From Micromonospora cathayae (GTDB taxonomy: Bacteria; Actinomycetota; Actinomycetes; Mycobacteriales; Micromonosporaceae): a stretch of 64,000 nt of DNA. Shown here piece after piece: positions 33,792 through 41,354 of this stretch. Positions within the stretch are counted from its first letter, which is position 1; each line of letters starts with the position of its first letter. Below the pieces are notes generated by a model. It saw only the letters and a program-made list of their open reading frames with translations. It was not told the origin of the DNA and made no database searches. The translations under genes were made by a program, and so were the position numbers. Location: contig NZ_CP118615.1 in assembly GCF_028993575.1 (NCBI RefSeq), forward strand, positions 5,609,001-5,673,000, in the 5' to 3' direction.

Positions 33792-33794
33792 CCC
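33765..33794 (-). terminator. Intercistronic hairpin after the binding-protein gene
   Basis: A perfect 13-bp stem (33765-33777 with 33782-33794) closed by a four-base loop GCGA begins 23 bases after the stop of the substrate-binding protein gene. It probably causes partial termination or protects the upstream mRNA, so that binding protein is made in excess over the membrane and ATPase subunits. There is no U-tract. Confidence 0.7.
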
Positions 33795-33816
33795 GTCTCC
33801 ACTGCTTCGGACATCG

Positions 33817-35340
33817 TCAGCGGGTCGTCTTCGTGAAGTCCACGGTGTTCAGCGGGCCGAACACCACGCCGGAGACGCCGGGGGCGGTGGCGTAGTTGAA
33901 GACCTGCCGGTACAGCGGCACGTAGCAGTGCTTCTCGACCACGCTCATGGTGTTGAGCTGCTCGTAGATCGGGGCGGCCTGCTCGGTGCCGTCCTGTTCG
34001 AGCGCCTGCTGGGCGAGTTCGTCGATCTTCGGGTCGGGGCAGTTACCGGTGATCGACTTGGTCTTCAGGAAGCCGCTGACGAAGTAGTCGGGCACCGCGA
34101 CGTTCGGCACCCCGGCGAAGATCGAGATACCGGGGACCTGGCGACCGATGATCCGCTTGACCAGCGTGCCGTAGTCGACCGGCTGGTAGGTGACCTTGAA
34201 GCCGGCCTGTTCGAGGCTGCCGCCGACGGCCTGGGCGACCTCTTCGATGTTGGTGTACTGCGCTGCCGGGTAGTGGATCTGCACGGCCGGGGCCGCGCCG
34301 CCGACGAGTTCCTTGGCGCGGGCCGGGTCGGCCTTGACGCTCTGCGCGGGCTGCTGGCCGGGCTTGACGTTGAGCAGTCCGGCGTCGGCGACGGCCTGGC
34401 CGTCGAAGATGCCCTTGACGATGGCGTCCCGGTCGATGGCCAGGGCGGCGGCCTCGCGCAGCTTCGGGTCGTCGAAGGGTGCCTTGGTCGAGTCGAGGAA
34501 GGCGATGATCTTCATCGCGGTCTCGGTGCTGACCACCTCGACACCGGCCGCCTTGGCCGCGCTGGCCTGGGCGGGCGGCAGGTCGAAGGAGATGTCCACG
34601 CTCTTGCTCTGGATCAGGGCGAGCCGCTGGGCGGCCTCGTTGGCCCAGGTGAAGGTGATGCCGGCGTTGGTGGCCTCGGTGCCCCAGTAGTCGGGGTTCT
34701 TCTTGACCGAGATGTCGCGGCCGGCGTTCGCGCCCGCCCAGACGTACGGGCCGGTGCCCACGGGGGCGGCGGCGAAGCCCTCCGAGCCCTTCTCCTGGTA
34801 GTACTTCGGCGGCACCAGGTAGACGGTGGTGAGCAGGTCCGCGATGTTGTACTGCGGGGTCTTGGTCTTCACCACGACGGTGGTGGCGTCGGGCGCCTCG
34901 ATCGAGGCGACGTTCCCGAAGTAGGACTTCAGCTGCGAGGCGGCGCTGTCCCGGGTGAGGGTGATGGTGTTCGCGACCGCGGCCGCGTCCGCCTTCTCGC
35001 CGTTGCTGAAGCTGATGTCGGGCCGGACCTTGAAGGTCCAGGTGGTGGGGTCGGTCCGGGTCCAGCTGGTGACCAGCCCGGTGTCGGTCGGCGCGAGGTT
35101 GCTGTCGATGGCGATCAGCGGTTCGAGCATGGTGGCCCAGACGATCTGGGCGGAGCGGGCCCCGACGATCGGGTCGAGGGTGGCCGGCTGGGCAGCGAGC
35201 AGCGCCCGGATGGTCGCCGAGCCGTTCGACCCGGTCTCCTCGGGGTCGGACCCCCCGCATCCGGTCAGGCTGACGCTGGCGATCACAAGGGCGGCGGCCA
35301 GTGCCAGGGGCCGCCGAGAGCGCAGAGATTTCAAGATCAT
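33817..35340 (-). CDS. ABC importer substrate-binding lipoprotein (SBP_bac_5 family)
   Basis: A 507-residue extracytoplasmic solute receptor of the DppA/OppA cluster-C fold. A signal peptide with Arg residues, a hydrophobic core and the lipobox LTGC (Cys about residue 27) anchors it as a lipoprotein. Typical blocks are DPIVGARSAQIVWATMLEPL, WTFKVRPDISFSNG, GTGPYVW and REAAALAIDRDAI. ATG 35340 has an AAGGA site; the longer frame to 35430 covers the operator and is rejected. It is the first gene of the eleven-gene leftward unit ending at 23098. Cluster-C receptors bind peptides, glycosides, bile acids and other bulky solutes, so the ligand is open. Confidence 0.91.
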   Translation of the reverse strand: MILKSLRSRRPLALAAALVIASVSLTGCGGSDPEETGSNGSATIRALLAAQPATLDPIVGARSAQIVWATMLEPLIAIDSNLAPTDTGLVTSWTRTDPTTWTFKVRPDISFSNGEKADAAAVANTITLTRDSAASQLKSYFGNVASIEAPDATTVVVKTKTPQYNIADLLTTVYLVPPKYYQEKGSEGFAAAPVGTGPYVWAGANAGRDISVKKNPDYWGTEATNAGITFTWANEAAQRLALIQSKSVDISFDLPPAQASAAKAAGVEVVSTETAMKIIAFLDSTKAPFDDPKLREAAALAIDRDAIVKGIFDGQAVADAGLLNVKPGQQPAQSVKADPARAKELVGGAAPAVQIHYPAAQYTNIEEVAQAVGGSLEQAGFKVTYQPVDYGTLVKRIIGRQVPGISIFAGVPNVAVPDYFVSGFLKTKSITGNCPDPKIDELAQQALEQDGTEQAAPIYEQLNTMSVVEKHCYVPLYRQVFNYATAPGVSGVVFGPLNTVDFTKTTR

Positions 35341-35409
35341 CAGTGGCGTCCTTCGCGGTGATGGACCCGTCACGTCTCGGCGTGAGGCGACGGTGACGTT
35401 CGCCACAAA

Positions 35410-35427
35410 GTACCGACCAGCCGGTAT
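35410..35427 (-). promoter_or_regulatory. TetR-type operator 3, before the importer-thiolase unit
   Basis: GTACCGACCAGCCGGTAT lies 70 bases upstream of the binding-protein start (35340). It matches operator 1 at 16 of 18 positions. It would control the unit 35340-23098 (importer, thiolase complex, SDR, VOC, two synthetases). Confidence 0.72.
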
Positions 35428-35504
35428 CAAGTCAACGGGTCAAGCGGGTATCTCGCGGATGACATCCGGGTCACAAACGGCCACCCACCAGCGACGTTGT
35501 GTTC

Positions 35505-35522
35505 ATACCGACCGGTATGTAT
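35505..35522 (+). promoter_or_regulatory. TetR-type operator 4, overlapping the start of the crotonase unit
   Basis: ATACCGACCGGTATGTAT contains the compact palindrome ATACCG-AC-CGGTAT and ends ten bases before GTG 35532. An in-frame ATG (35517) lies inside it. No ribosome site precedes either start, so the mRNA may be leaderless. Confidence 0.72.
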
Positions 35523-35531
35523 GATACCGCG

Positions 35532-36269
35532 GTGACCATCACCCTCACCCATGGGCACGACGGCCGCGTCGCCCGCGTCCGCTTCGACAACGCGGCACGC
35601 GGCAACTGTCTCGACGACGCCACGCTCGGCGAACTCGTCGGAACCCTGGAAACCGCCGCCGCCGACGAGGACTGCGTGGTCGTCCACCTCGAGATGGCCG
35701 GCCGGCACTTCTGCGGCGGCTGGGACACCAGGTCCTTCGCCGCCCTGCGCGATGCCGGACAGGAGACGGTCGCGGCCGGGCTGCGCGCCAGCGACGCCGC
35801 GCTGCGCCGCATCCGGCAACTCCCGGTGCCCGTGGTCGCCGGTGTCCGGGGACAGGTCGTCGGGATCGGTGCCGGCCTGCTCAGCGCGGTGCACCTGCCG
35901 GTCGCCGGGGCGAACGCCCGACTGTCGCTGCCCGAGGCCCGCTACGGGTTCGCGCCCGCCGGGGTCGGCCACACCATCGCCCAGGCCCTTCCCCGGCCGC
36001 ACGCCTACCACCTGCTCACCGGCGCGGCCAGCGCCACCGCCGCCGACCTGCTCGCCTGGGGGCTGGTCGCCCAGGTGGTCGCCGACGAGGACCTCGACCG
36101 CACGGTGGACGCCCTGGTCGACGCGCTGCTGGCGGTACCGGGGCGGACGCTGCGGGCGGTGGTCGAGGTGGTCGAGTCCAGCCTGGCCACCGGGACCGCC
36201 GACCAGGCGTACCAGATCTCGGCCCGCACGATCGTCGCGGGCCTGACCGCACCGGAGGTGTCCGGATGA
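35532..36269 (+). CDS. Enoyl-CoA hydratase/isomerase-family protein
   Basis: A 245-residue crotonase-fold enzyme. Oxyanion-hole segments are HFCGGWDTRSF and RGQVVGIGAGLLSAVHLP. A Glu is present at the first catalytic position (SLPEARYGFAPAGV) but not clearly at the second, so isomerase or hydrolase chemistry is possible. I take GTG 35532; ATG 35517 in the same frame lies within the operator. There is no Shine-Dalgarno sequence at either, which suggests leaderless translation. It heads a three-gene rightward unit with a double VOC protein and a flavin reductase, linked by ATGA overlaps. Confidence 0.8.
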   Translation: MTITLTHGHDGRVARVRFDNAARGNCLDDATLGELVGTLETAAADEDCVVVHLEMAGRHFCGGWDTRSFAALRDAGQETVAAGLRASDAALRRIRQLPVPVVAGVRGQVVGIGAGLLSAVHLPVAGANARLSLPEARYGFAPAGVGHTIAQALPRPHAYHLLTGAASATAADLLAWGLVAQVVADEDLDRTVDALVDALLAVPGRTLRAVVEVVESSLATGTADQAYQISARTIVAGLTAPEVSG

Positions 36270-37081
36270 GCCGACGATTCAGGCCCGGCGAGGCCGTCTG
36301 GGTGGAGCTGTGCACCCCGGACCCCGAGCAGGCCGTCACCTTCTACAGCGCGCTGCTCGGCTGGACGGTCCGCCCCGAACGGCTGGGCACCACCACCTAC
36401 CGGATGTGCAGCGTCGACGGACACGACGTGGCCGGCATCTCCGACGCCACCGCGCTGCACGGCGGCCGGCCCCGGGGCTGGATCGCCTACTTCGCGGTCG
36501 ACGACATCGCCCGGTCCGCGCAGCAGGCGGTCGCGCTCGGCGGTGAGCTGGTCACCCCGCCGCGCTACCTGCCCGCCGCCGGCACCGGCGCGGCGGTCAT
36601 CGACCCGTTCGGCGCCGCCTTCGGGCTCTACCAGGGCGAGTCCCGCGCCGGGGTCCAGACGCTCAACTCGGTCGGCGCGCTGTGCTGGAACGAGCTGGAC
36701 ACCGGGGAACCCGCCCGGTCGGTGGCCTACTACCAGGCGCTGTTCGGCTACACCACCGAGCAGCGCGGCGACTCGCCGACGGCCCGGCCGTACACCCTGC
36801 TGATGCTCGACGACGTCCCGGTCGCCGGGGTCCTCGAACTGGACAACGAGTGGCCCAACCTCATCCCGTCGAAGTGGATCACCTACTTCGCCGTCGCGTC
36901 CCTGGACGACGCGCTGGCCCGGGTCACCGCGTTGGGCGGTACGCCCACCGTCGGGCCGGTCGACAGCCCGCACGGGCCGCTGCACCTGGTGAAGGACCCC
37001 GGCGGGCACACCCTGTGCCTCATCCAGCTCGAAGCCGGACTCCGCGAACACCCCTCCTCCCACCCGGCGGTGAACCGATGA
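36266..37081 (+). CDS. Two-domain VOC protein
   Basis: A 271-residue protein made of two VOC domains (about 8-125 and 135-260). Each has the opening (A/C)-W-(V/N)-E-L-x-T-x-(D/E)-P pattern and a closing D-P-(F/G)-G segment. Such double proteins resemble the CFP30/hydroxylase-like group of actinomycetes, whose function is poorly known. The Glu in VWVELCT and NELDTG are candidate metal ligands. Both ends overlap neighbours by four bases. Its place between a crotonase and a flavin reductase gene hints at a role close to an oxygenation step, which is inference. Confidence 0.8.
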   Translation: MSRRFRPGEAVWVELCTPDPEQAVTFYSALLGWTVRPERLGTTTYRMCSVDGHDVAGISDATALHGGRPRGWIAYFAVDDIARSAQQAVALGGELVTPPRYLPAAGTGAAVIDPFGAAFGLYQGESRAGVQTLNSVGALCWNELDTGEPARSVAYYQALFGYTTEQRGDSPTARPYTLLMLDDVPVAGVLELDNEWPNLIPSKWITYFAVASLDDALARVTALGGTPTVGPVDSPHGPLHLVKDPGGHTLCLIQLEAGLREHPSSHPAVNR

Positions 37082-37593
37082 TGGCCGAGCCCCTGTTCGA
37101 CACCACCGAGTTCCGTCAGGTGTGCGGGCACTTCCCCACCGGCGTGACCGCGGTGACCGCGGTGACCGCGGACGGTACGGTCGCCGCGCTGACCGTGAAC
37201 TCGTTCACCTCGGTCTCGCTGCGCCCGGCGAAGGTGCTGTTCTGCGTCACCAGCCACTCGTCGAGCTTCCCGGTGCTGACCACGTCCGACCGGATCGCCA
37301 TCCACATCCTGAGCCAGAACCAGGAGGACGTGGCCCGCCGGTTCGCCACCTCGGGCCTGTCCGGCGCGGAGAAGCTCGACGGGGTGTCCTGGGTGCCCGG
37401 CCCGGACGGGGTCCCGCTGCTGCCCGGCACACCGGCGATCCTCGCCGGACGGCGCGACGAGCTGATCACCAGCGGCGACCACGTGATCATCCTGCTGGAC
37501 GTCGACCACGTGCACCTGAAGCCGACCACCGTGCCGGCGCTGTCGTTCTACCGGGGCCGGTTCGTCGCCCCGTCCGACGCGATCGCCGAGTAG
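37078..37593 (+). CDS. Flavin reductase (FMN-dependent, HpaC/DIM6-NTAB type)
   Basis: A 171-residue flavin reductase-like protein that would supply reduced FMN or FAD to a two-component monooxygenase. The family start FRQVCGHFPTGVTAVTAVTA, noted here in pieces (HFPTGVTAV), is followed by VNSFTSVSLRPAKVLFCV, the flavin-contact block, and FYRGRF at the end. The VTA segment is expanded by three perfect 9-bp repeats (37144-37170). The natural partners are the LLM-class enzymes under the same operator, especially the luciferase-like copy at 16917-18038. ATG 37078 overlaps the previous stop. Confidence 0.88.
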   Translation: MMAEPLFDTTEFRQVCGHFPTGVTAVTAVTADGTVAALTVNSFTSVSLRPAKVLFCVTSHSSSFPVLTTSDRIAIHILSQNQEDVARRFATSGLSGAEKLDGVSWVPGPDGVPLLPGTPAILAGRRDELITSGDHVIILLDVDHVHLKPTTVPALSFYRGRFVAPSDAIAE

Positions 37594-37598
37594 GCACA

Positions 37599-37638
37599 CA
37601 GCCGGGCGGGGTCACCGGAAGGTGACCCCGCCCGGCTG
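37599..37638. terminator. Strong bidirectional terminator hairpin
   Basis: A perfect 18-bp stem (37599-37616 with 37621-37638) with loop GGAA lies between the ends of the flavin reductase (37593, rightward) and MaoC (37674, leftward) genes. It can stop transcription from both sides. Confidence 0.82.
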
Positions 37639-37673
37639 CTGCGCGTCCGGGCCGCCGGCGGCGGCGGGCGGTG

Positions 37674-38159
37674 TCAGTCGTGGTAGCGGAACAGGATCTC
37701 CGCCACGCAGCAGGGCTGCGACTCGTCGGCGAACTCCACGGCCACCGACGCCTTGGCCTGCACGCCCCCCGGACCGCCCCCGGCCGCGGCGAGCGGCTGG
37801 GCGGCGACGAGCGTCGCGGTGCCCTGGATCGCCACGCCCGGCGGCAGCGGGCGGATGAACCGGACCCGGTCCAGCCCGTAGTTGACCCCCATCGAGAAGG
37901 TCTCCACCTCCAGGATGTCCGCGAGCAGCCGGGGTACCAGGGCCAGGGTCAGGAAGCCGTGCACGATCGTCGTGCCGAACGGTCCGGAGCGGGCCCGCTC
38001 GACGTCGACGTGGATCCACTGGTGGTCCCCGGTGACGTCGGCGAACCGGTCGACCTGTTCCTGGGTCACCACCTGGGGTTCACTGGCCCCCAGGTACTGC
38101 CCCACCAGGTCCAACAGGTCGCTCGGGGTACGCACGGTGGTGCGCTGCGCGGTTCGCAT
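37674..38159 (-). CDS. MaoC-family enoyl-CoA hydratase
   Basis: A 161-residue hot-dog-fold (R)-specific enoyl-CoA hydratase. The hydratase-2 motif is present as FADVTGDHQWIHVDVERA with Asp and His at the catalytic positions, followed by GPFGTTIVHGFLTLAL. The fold is complete for a homodimer. It probably hydrates the enoyl-CoA made by the acyl-CoA dehydrogenases, giving the (3R)-hydroxyacyl-CoA that the MFE2-like SDR (26788-27765) would use. This match in stereochemistry is a useful hint. It is the last gene of the six-gene leftward unit from 42361. Confidence 0.9.
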   Translation of the reverse strand: MRTAQRTTVRTPSDLLDLVGQYLGASEPQVVTQEQVDRFADVTGDHQWIHVDVERARSGPFGTTIVHGFLTLALVPRLLADILEVETFSMGVNYGLDRVRFIRPLPPGVAIQGTATLVAAQPLAAAGGGPGGVQAKASVAVEFADESQPCCVAEILFRYHD

Positions 38160-38168
38160 GGTCGTGGA

Positions 38169-38915
38169 TCACTTCCGTTCCAGGGGACGAGGGGTGGGTG
38201 GGGCTGCCGCCTGGGCCGCGACGTGGGCGGTGAGGGTCTGCCACTCGCGGTCCCAGGCCGTCTCGGCGACGGTCGGCCGGGCCAGGTGCACCATCCGGCG
38301 CACCGCCGCCGGGTCGAGGGCCGCGATGCGGTCGGTCAGCACGTCGACGTGCCCGACGAGTTCCGCGTCGGCGACCACCTCGCTGACCAGTCCCCGGTGG
38401 GCGGCCTCGCCGGCCGACCAGGTCTCGCCGGTGAGCAGCAGCCGGCGGGCCAGCGCCGGGCCGACGGCCAGCGGCAGCAGGACGCTGGAACCCCAGCCGG
38501 GGACCTGCCCGACGGCGATGTGCCGGTCGCCGAGGCGGGCGCTGTCGGCGGCGACGGCGATGTCGCAGGCGAGCAGCAGTTCGAGCCCGCCACCGAAGGC
38601 CGCCCCGTTGACCGCGGCGACGGTGGGCACCCCGGCCGCCAGGATGCCGCGCACCAGGCGGCGGCCCCGGTCCAGGAAGGCCCGCAACGCGGGCAGGTCG
38701 CCGAGCAGGGCGGTGGCCTCGGCCAGGTCCGCGCCGGCGCAGAAGCTCCGGCCGGTTCCGGTCAGCACGAGCACCCGTACGCCGGGGTCGGCGGCGTCGG
38801 CCAGCCACCGTTCGAGACCGGCCAGCACGGTGCTGTCGCAGGCGTTGGCGGCGCCGGGCCGGTCGATCCGGGCCCACAGGGCGGGTCCGCGCCGGGTGAC
38901 CTCGACGGAGGTCAC
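38169..38915 (-). CDS. Enoyl-CoA hydratase/isomerase-family protein, atypical active site
   Basis: A 248-residue crotonase-fold protein. Oxyanion-hole segments are SFCAGADLAEA and GAAFGGGLELLLACDIAV. Around the first catalytic position it reads LGDRHIAVGQVPGWGSSVLL without the usual Glu, so it may be an isomerase or hydrolase. The GTG start at 38915 overlaps the alcohol dehydrogenase stop (GTGA). It is one of four diverse crotonases in the regulon, each with a different active-site variation, which suggests different steps rather than redundancy. Confidence 0.83.
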   Translation of the reverse strand: MTSVEVTRRGPALWARIDRPGAANACDSTVLAGLERWLADAADPGVRVLVLTGTGRSFCAGADLAEATALLGDLPALRAFLDRGRRLVRGILAAGVPTVAAVNGAAFGGGLELLLACDIAVAADSARLGDRHIAVGQVPGWGSSVLLPLAVGPALARRLLLTGETWSAGEAAHRGLVSEVVADAELVGHVDVLTDRIAALDPAAVRRMVHLARPTVAETAWDREWQTLTAHVAAQAAAPPTPRPLERK

Positions 38916-39868
38916 GTCAGGCTCACGCAGAGCTTGCCGAACCCGGTGCCGGCGAGCATCCGGTCGGCCTGGGTACGGACGTCGGCGAGGTCGACGGTGC
39001 TGTCGACGGTGGGCCGGACGAGGTGGGTGTCGACGAACGCGACCAGGGCGCGGAACTCGTCGAGGGTGCCCATGGTCGACCCGTGCACGGTGATCTCCCG
39101 GGCGAACAGCCGGGTCAGGTCCAGGTCGGCGGTGAAGCCGCTGGTGCCGCCGCACACCACGATGGTGCCGCCGGCCCTGGTGGAGCGCACCGAGTGCCCG
39201 AACGTCGCCGGGCCGACGGTCTCCACGACGACGTCGGCGAGTTCCGGCACCCGGTCGCCGCTGTCCAGGGCGGCGGCGGCACCGAGGGCGAGCGCCCGGT
39301 CCCGCTTGGCCGGGGACCTTGAGGTGACGAACACGGTGGCACCGGCCGCCGTGGCCAGGCCGATCGCGGCGGTGGCGACTCCCCCGCCCGCGCCCTGGAC
39401 GAGCACCACCCGTCCCGGTCCGACCGTGGTCCGGGTGAACAGCATCCGGTACGCGGTCAGCCAGGCCGTCGGCAGGCAGGCGGCCTCCGCCCAGCTCAGG
39501 CCGGCCGGCTTCGGTACGAGGTGGTGCGCCGGGACGGCGATGCGCTCGGCGAGGACCCCGTGGCCGGCGTCGGGCAGCAGGGTGGCGTGGGGGACGGTCC
39601 GGCCGTTCGGCGCGGTGGGCAGCACGGGGTAGACGATCACCTCCCGCCCGTCGGCGACCCCGGCGGCGTCGCTGCCGATGACGTGCGGGCCGCCGTGCGG
39701 TCGGGGTCCGACACCGCGCAGCGTCCAGATGTCGTGCATGTTCAGCGCGCCGGCCCGGACGTCGACGTGCACCCAGCCGGGCGGTGCGGTCGGGGCGGGG
39801 AGGTCGCCGACCCGGATCGCCTCGACCGGGTGGTCGGCGGACGGCTCGACCAGGTAGGCGGCTCTCAT
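38912..39868 (-). CDS. Medium-chain dehydrogenase/reductase, quinone-oxidoreductase-like
   Basis: A 318-residue NAD(P)H-dependent MDR enzyme. An N-terminal GroES-like domain (HVIGSDAAGVADG) is followed by a Rossmann domain with VLVQGAGGGVATAAIGLA. The structural and catalytic zinc Cys ligands of classical alcohol dehydrogenases are missing, so it belongs with zinc-free quinone oxidoreductases or enoyl reductases. It could reduce a conjugated C=C or C=O in a pathway intermediate. ATG 39868 overlaps the nitroreductase stop. Confidence 0.87.
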   Translation of the reverse strand: MRAAYLVEPSADHPVEAIRVGDLPAPTAPPGWVHVDVRAGALNMHDIWTLRGVGPRPHGGPHVIGSDAAGVADGREVIVYPVLPTAPNGRTVPHATLLPDAGHGVLAERIAVPAHHLVPKPAGLSWAEAACLPTAWLTAYRMLFTRTTVGPGRVVLVQGAGGGVATAAIGLATAAGATVFVTSRSPAKRDRALALGAAAALDSGDRVPELADVVVETVGPATFGHSVRSTRAGGTIVVCGGTSGFTADLDLTRLFAREITVHGSTMGTLDEFRALVAFVDTHLVRPTVDSTVDLADVRTQADRMLAGTGFGKLCVSLT

Positions 39869-40608
39869 GCCGACGCCGGCTGGCCGTCGGCGGGCGGACC
39901 TGGCCGGGTGGATCCGGCCGGTTCGGTGGGGCCGTTCCAGAACGCCACCTCCGCCAGGTCGGCCCGGGCGGCGGGGCGGAAGTCGACACCCCGGGTGTAG
40001 GCCACCGGGAGCAGGGTGATCGGCCGCCAGTCGGCGGGCAGGCCGAGCACCGCCTGGACCCGACTGGCCTTGTGGGCCAGGGCGGTGGCCATCACCGAGC
40101 CGAGGCCCCGGGAGCGCAGCGCGAGCTGGAAGGACCAGGCGAACGGGAAGATCGAGCCGTAGTAGCCGGACGCGGTGCCGCCGACCGGCTTCTCCGGCAA
40201 CGGCTTGGTGCTGCACAGCACCACCAGGACGGGTACCTGTTCGAGGTGGTCGACCAGGTGTTTCACCGCGCGCAGGATGCGGGCCTGCCGGGCCTGGGAC
40301 GCCGGGTCGGCGCGGACGGTCGGCGACAGCCGGGTGGTGGTCGCCGCCTCGCCGTCGGCCAGCGGCCGCTCCACGGTCTGGTACCAGATCTCGGTGTACA
40401 GCTCGGACAGCTTGCGTTTGAGGGTGGGGTCGTCGACCGCGACGATGCGCCAGTCCTCGAGGTTGGAGCCCATCGGCGCCTGCTGCGCGATCCGCAGGCA
40501 CTCCTCGACGACGGCCCGGCCGACCGGCCGGTCGAAGTCCATCCGGTGCCGTACCGCGCGGGTGGTGGTCAGCACCTCGTCGATGTCGGTGATCACTCTG
40601 GTGCTCAT
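39865..40608 (-). CDS. Nitroreductase-family FMN enzyme (copy A)
   Basis: A 247-residue NAD(P)H/FMN oxidoreductase. The FMN phosphate-binding RAVRHRMDFDRPV opens the protein, followed by QAPMGSNLEDWRIVAVDDP and a C-terminal GLGSVMATALAHK and LLPVAYT. It is a clear tandem paralogue of the next gene upstream (249 residues; shared LTTTR-VR-R, EDWR and LLPVAYT blocks). Beyond nitro groups, family members reduce enones, remove halogens or desaturate rings, so the name does not fix the reaction. It is in the operator-5 unit with SnoaL-like, MDR, crotonase and MaoC genes. Confidence 0.87.
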   Translation of the reverse strand: MSTRVITDIDEVLTTTRAVRHRMDFDRPVGRAVVEECLRIAQQAPMGSNLEDWRIVAVDDPTLKRKLSELYTEIWYQTVERPLADGEAATTTRLSPTVRADPASQARQARILRAVKHLVDHLEQVPVLVVLCSTKPLPEKPVGGTASGYYGSIFPFAWSFQLALRSRGLGSVMATALAHKASRVQAVLGLPADWRPITLLPVAYTRGVDFRPAARADLAEVAFWNGPTEPAGSTRPGPPADGQPASA

Positions 40609-41354
40609 CCGGGGTCCTCTCCCGTGAGGCGGTCGACGGGTTTGTCCTGGTACGGCAGCGGGGTTCCCCAGCGGTCGAGGTAGGCGACGGCGTTCACCGG
40701 GCGGCGGGCGGCGGGCCGGAAGTCGGTGCCGACGGTGTAGGCGACCGGGAGCATGGTGATCTGGAGCGCGTCGTCGGGGATGCCGAGCAGTTCGGCGGCG
40801 CGGGCGGCGTGGTGCAGGTGCAGGGTGGTGATGACGGTGCCGAGGCCCCGGGCCCGCAGCGCCAGGTTGAACTGCCAGATCGCCGGATACAGCGAGCCGT
40901 AGACGGCGGAGTTGGTGCCGGGGCCGCCGGTGGCCGGGTTGGGCCGGGTCGCGCACGGGATGACCAGGTACGGTGCCCGGCCGATGGTGTTCGCCAGGTG
41001 TTCCGCGCCCCGCAGGATCCGGGCGGTCCGGGGGCTGACCGCGCCGTCCGCGTCGACCCCGCCGAGGCGGCCCTTCACGGTGCTGCTCTCCGCGCCCGCC
41101 GCGCTGTGCAGCGGCGCGTGGACGTGCTCCAGGTAGGCGGCGTGGTAGAGCTTCCCGAGTTCGGCCCGCAGGGTCGGGTCGCCGACCACGACCCACCGCC
41201 AGTCCTCGGCGGCACCGCCGGTGGGCGCCTGGAGGGCGAGCTGGAGGCACTCGCCGACCACCCCGATCGGCACCGGGCGGTCGAGGTCGAGGCGGAGCCG
41301 GACCGACCGGGTGGTGGTCAGCACGTGGTTCAGGTCGGTGAACGGCAGGGTCAT
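40605..41354 (-). CDS. Nitroreductase-family FMN enzyme (copy B)
   Basis: A 249-residue FMN oxidoreductase paralogous to copy A, with RSVRLRLDLDRPV, QAPTGGAAEDWRWVVVGDP, GLGTVITTLHLHH and MLPVAYTVG. Differences lie mostly in the middle region (HAPLHSAAGAE and following) that shapes the active-site entrance, so the pair may be a heterodimer or act on successive intermediates. The start and stop both overlap neighbours (ATGA), so equal expression of A and B is likely. Confidence 0.87.
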   Translation of the reverse strand: MTLPFTDLNHVLTTTRSVRLRLDLDRPVPIGVVGECLQLALQAPTGGAAEDWRWVVVGDPTLRAELGKLYHAAYLEHVHAPLHSAAGAESSTVKGRLGGVDADGAVSPRTARILRGAEHLANTIGRAPYLVIPCATRPNPATGGPGTNSAVYGSLYPAIWQFNLALRARGLGTVITTLHLHHAARAAELLGIPDDALQITMLPVAYTVGTDFRPAARRPVNAVAYLDRWGTPLPYQDKPVDRLTGEDPG

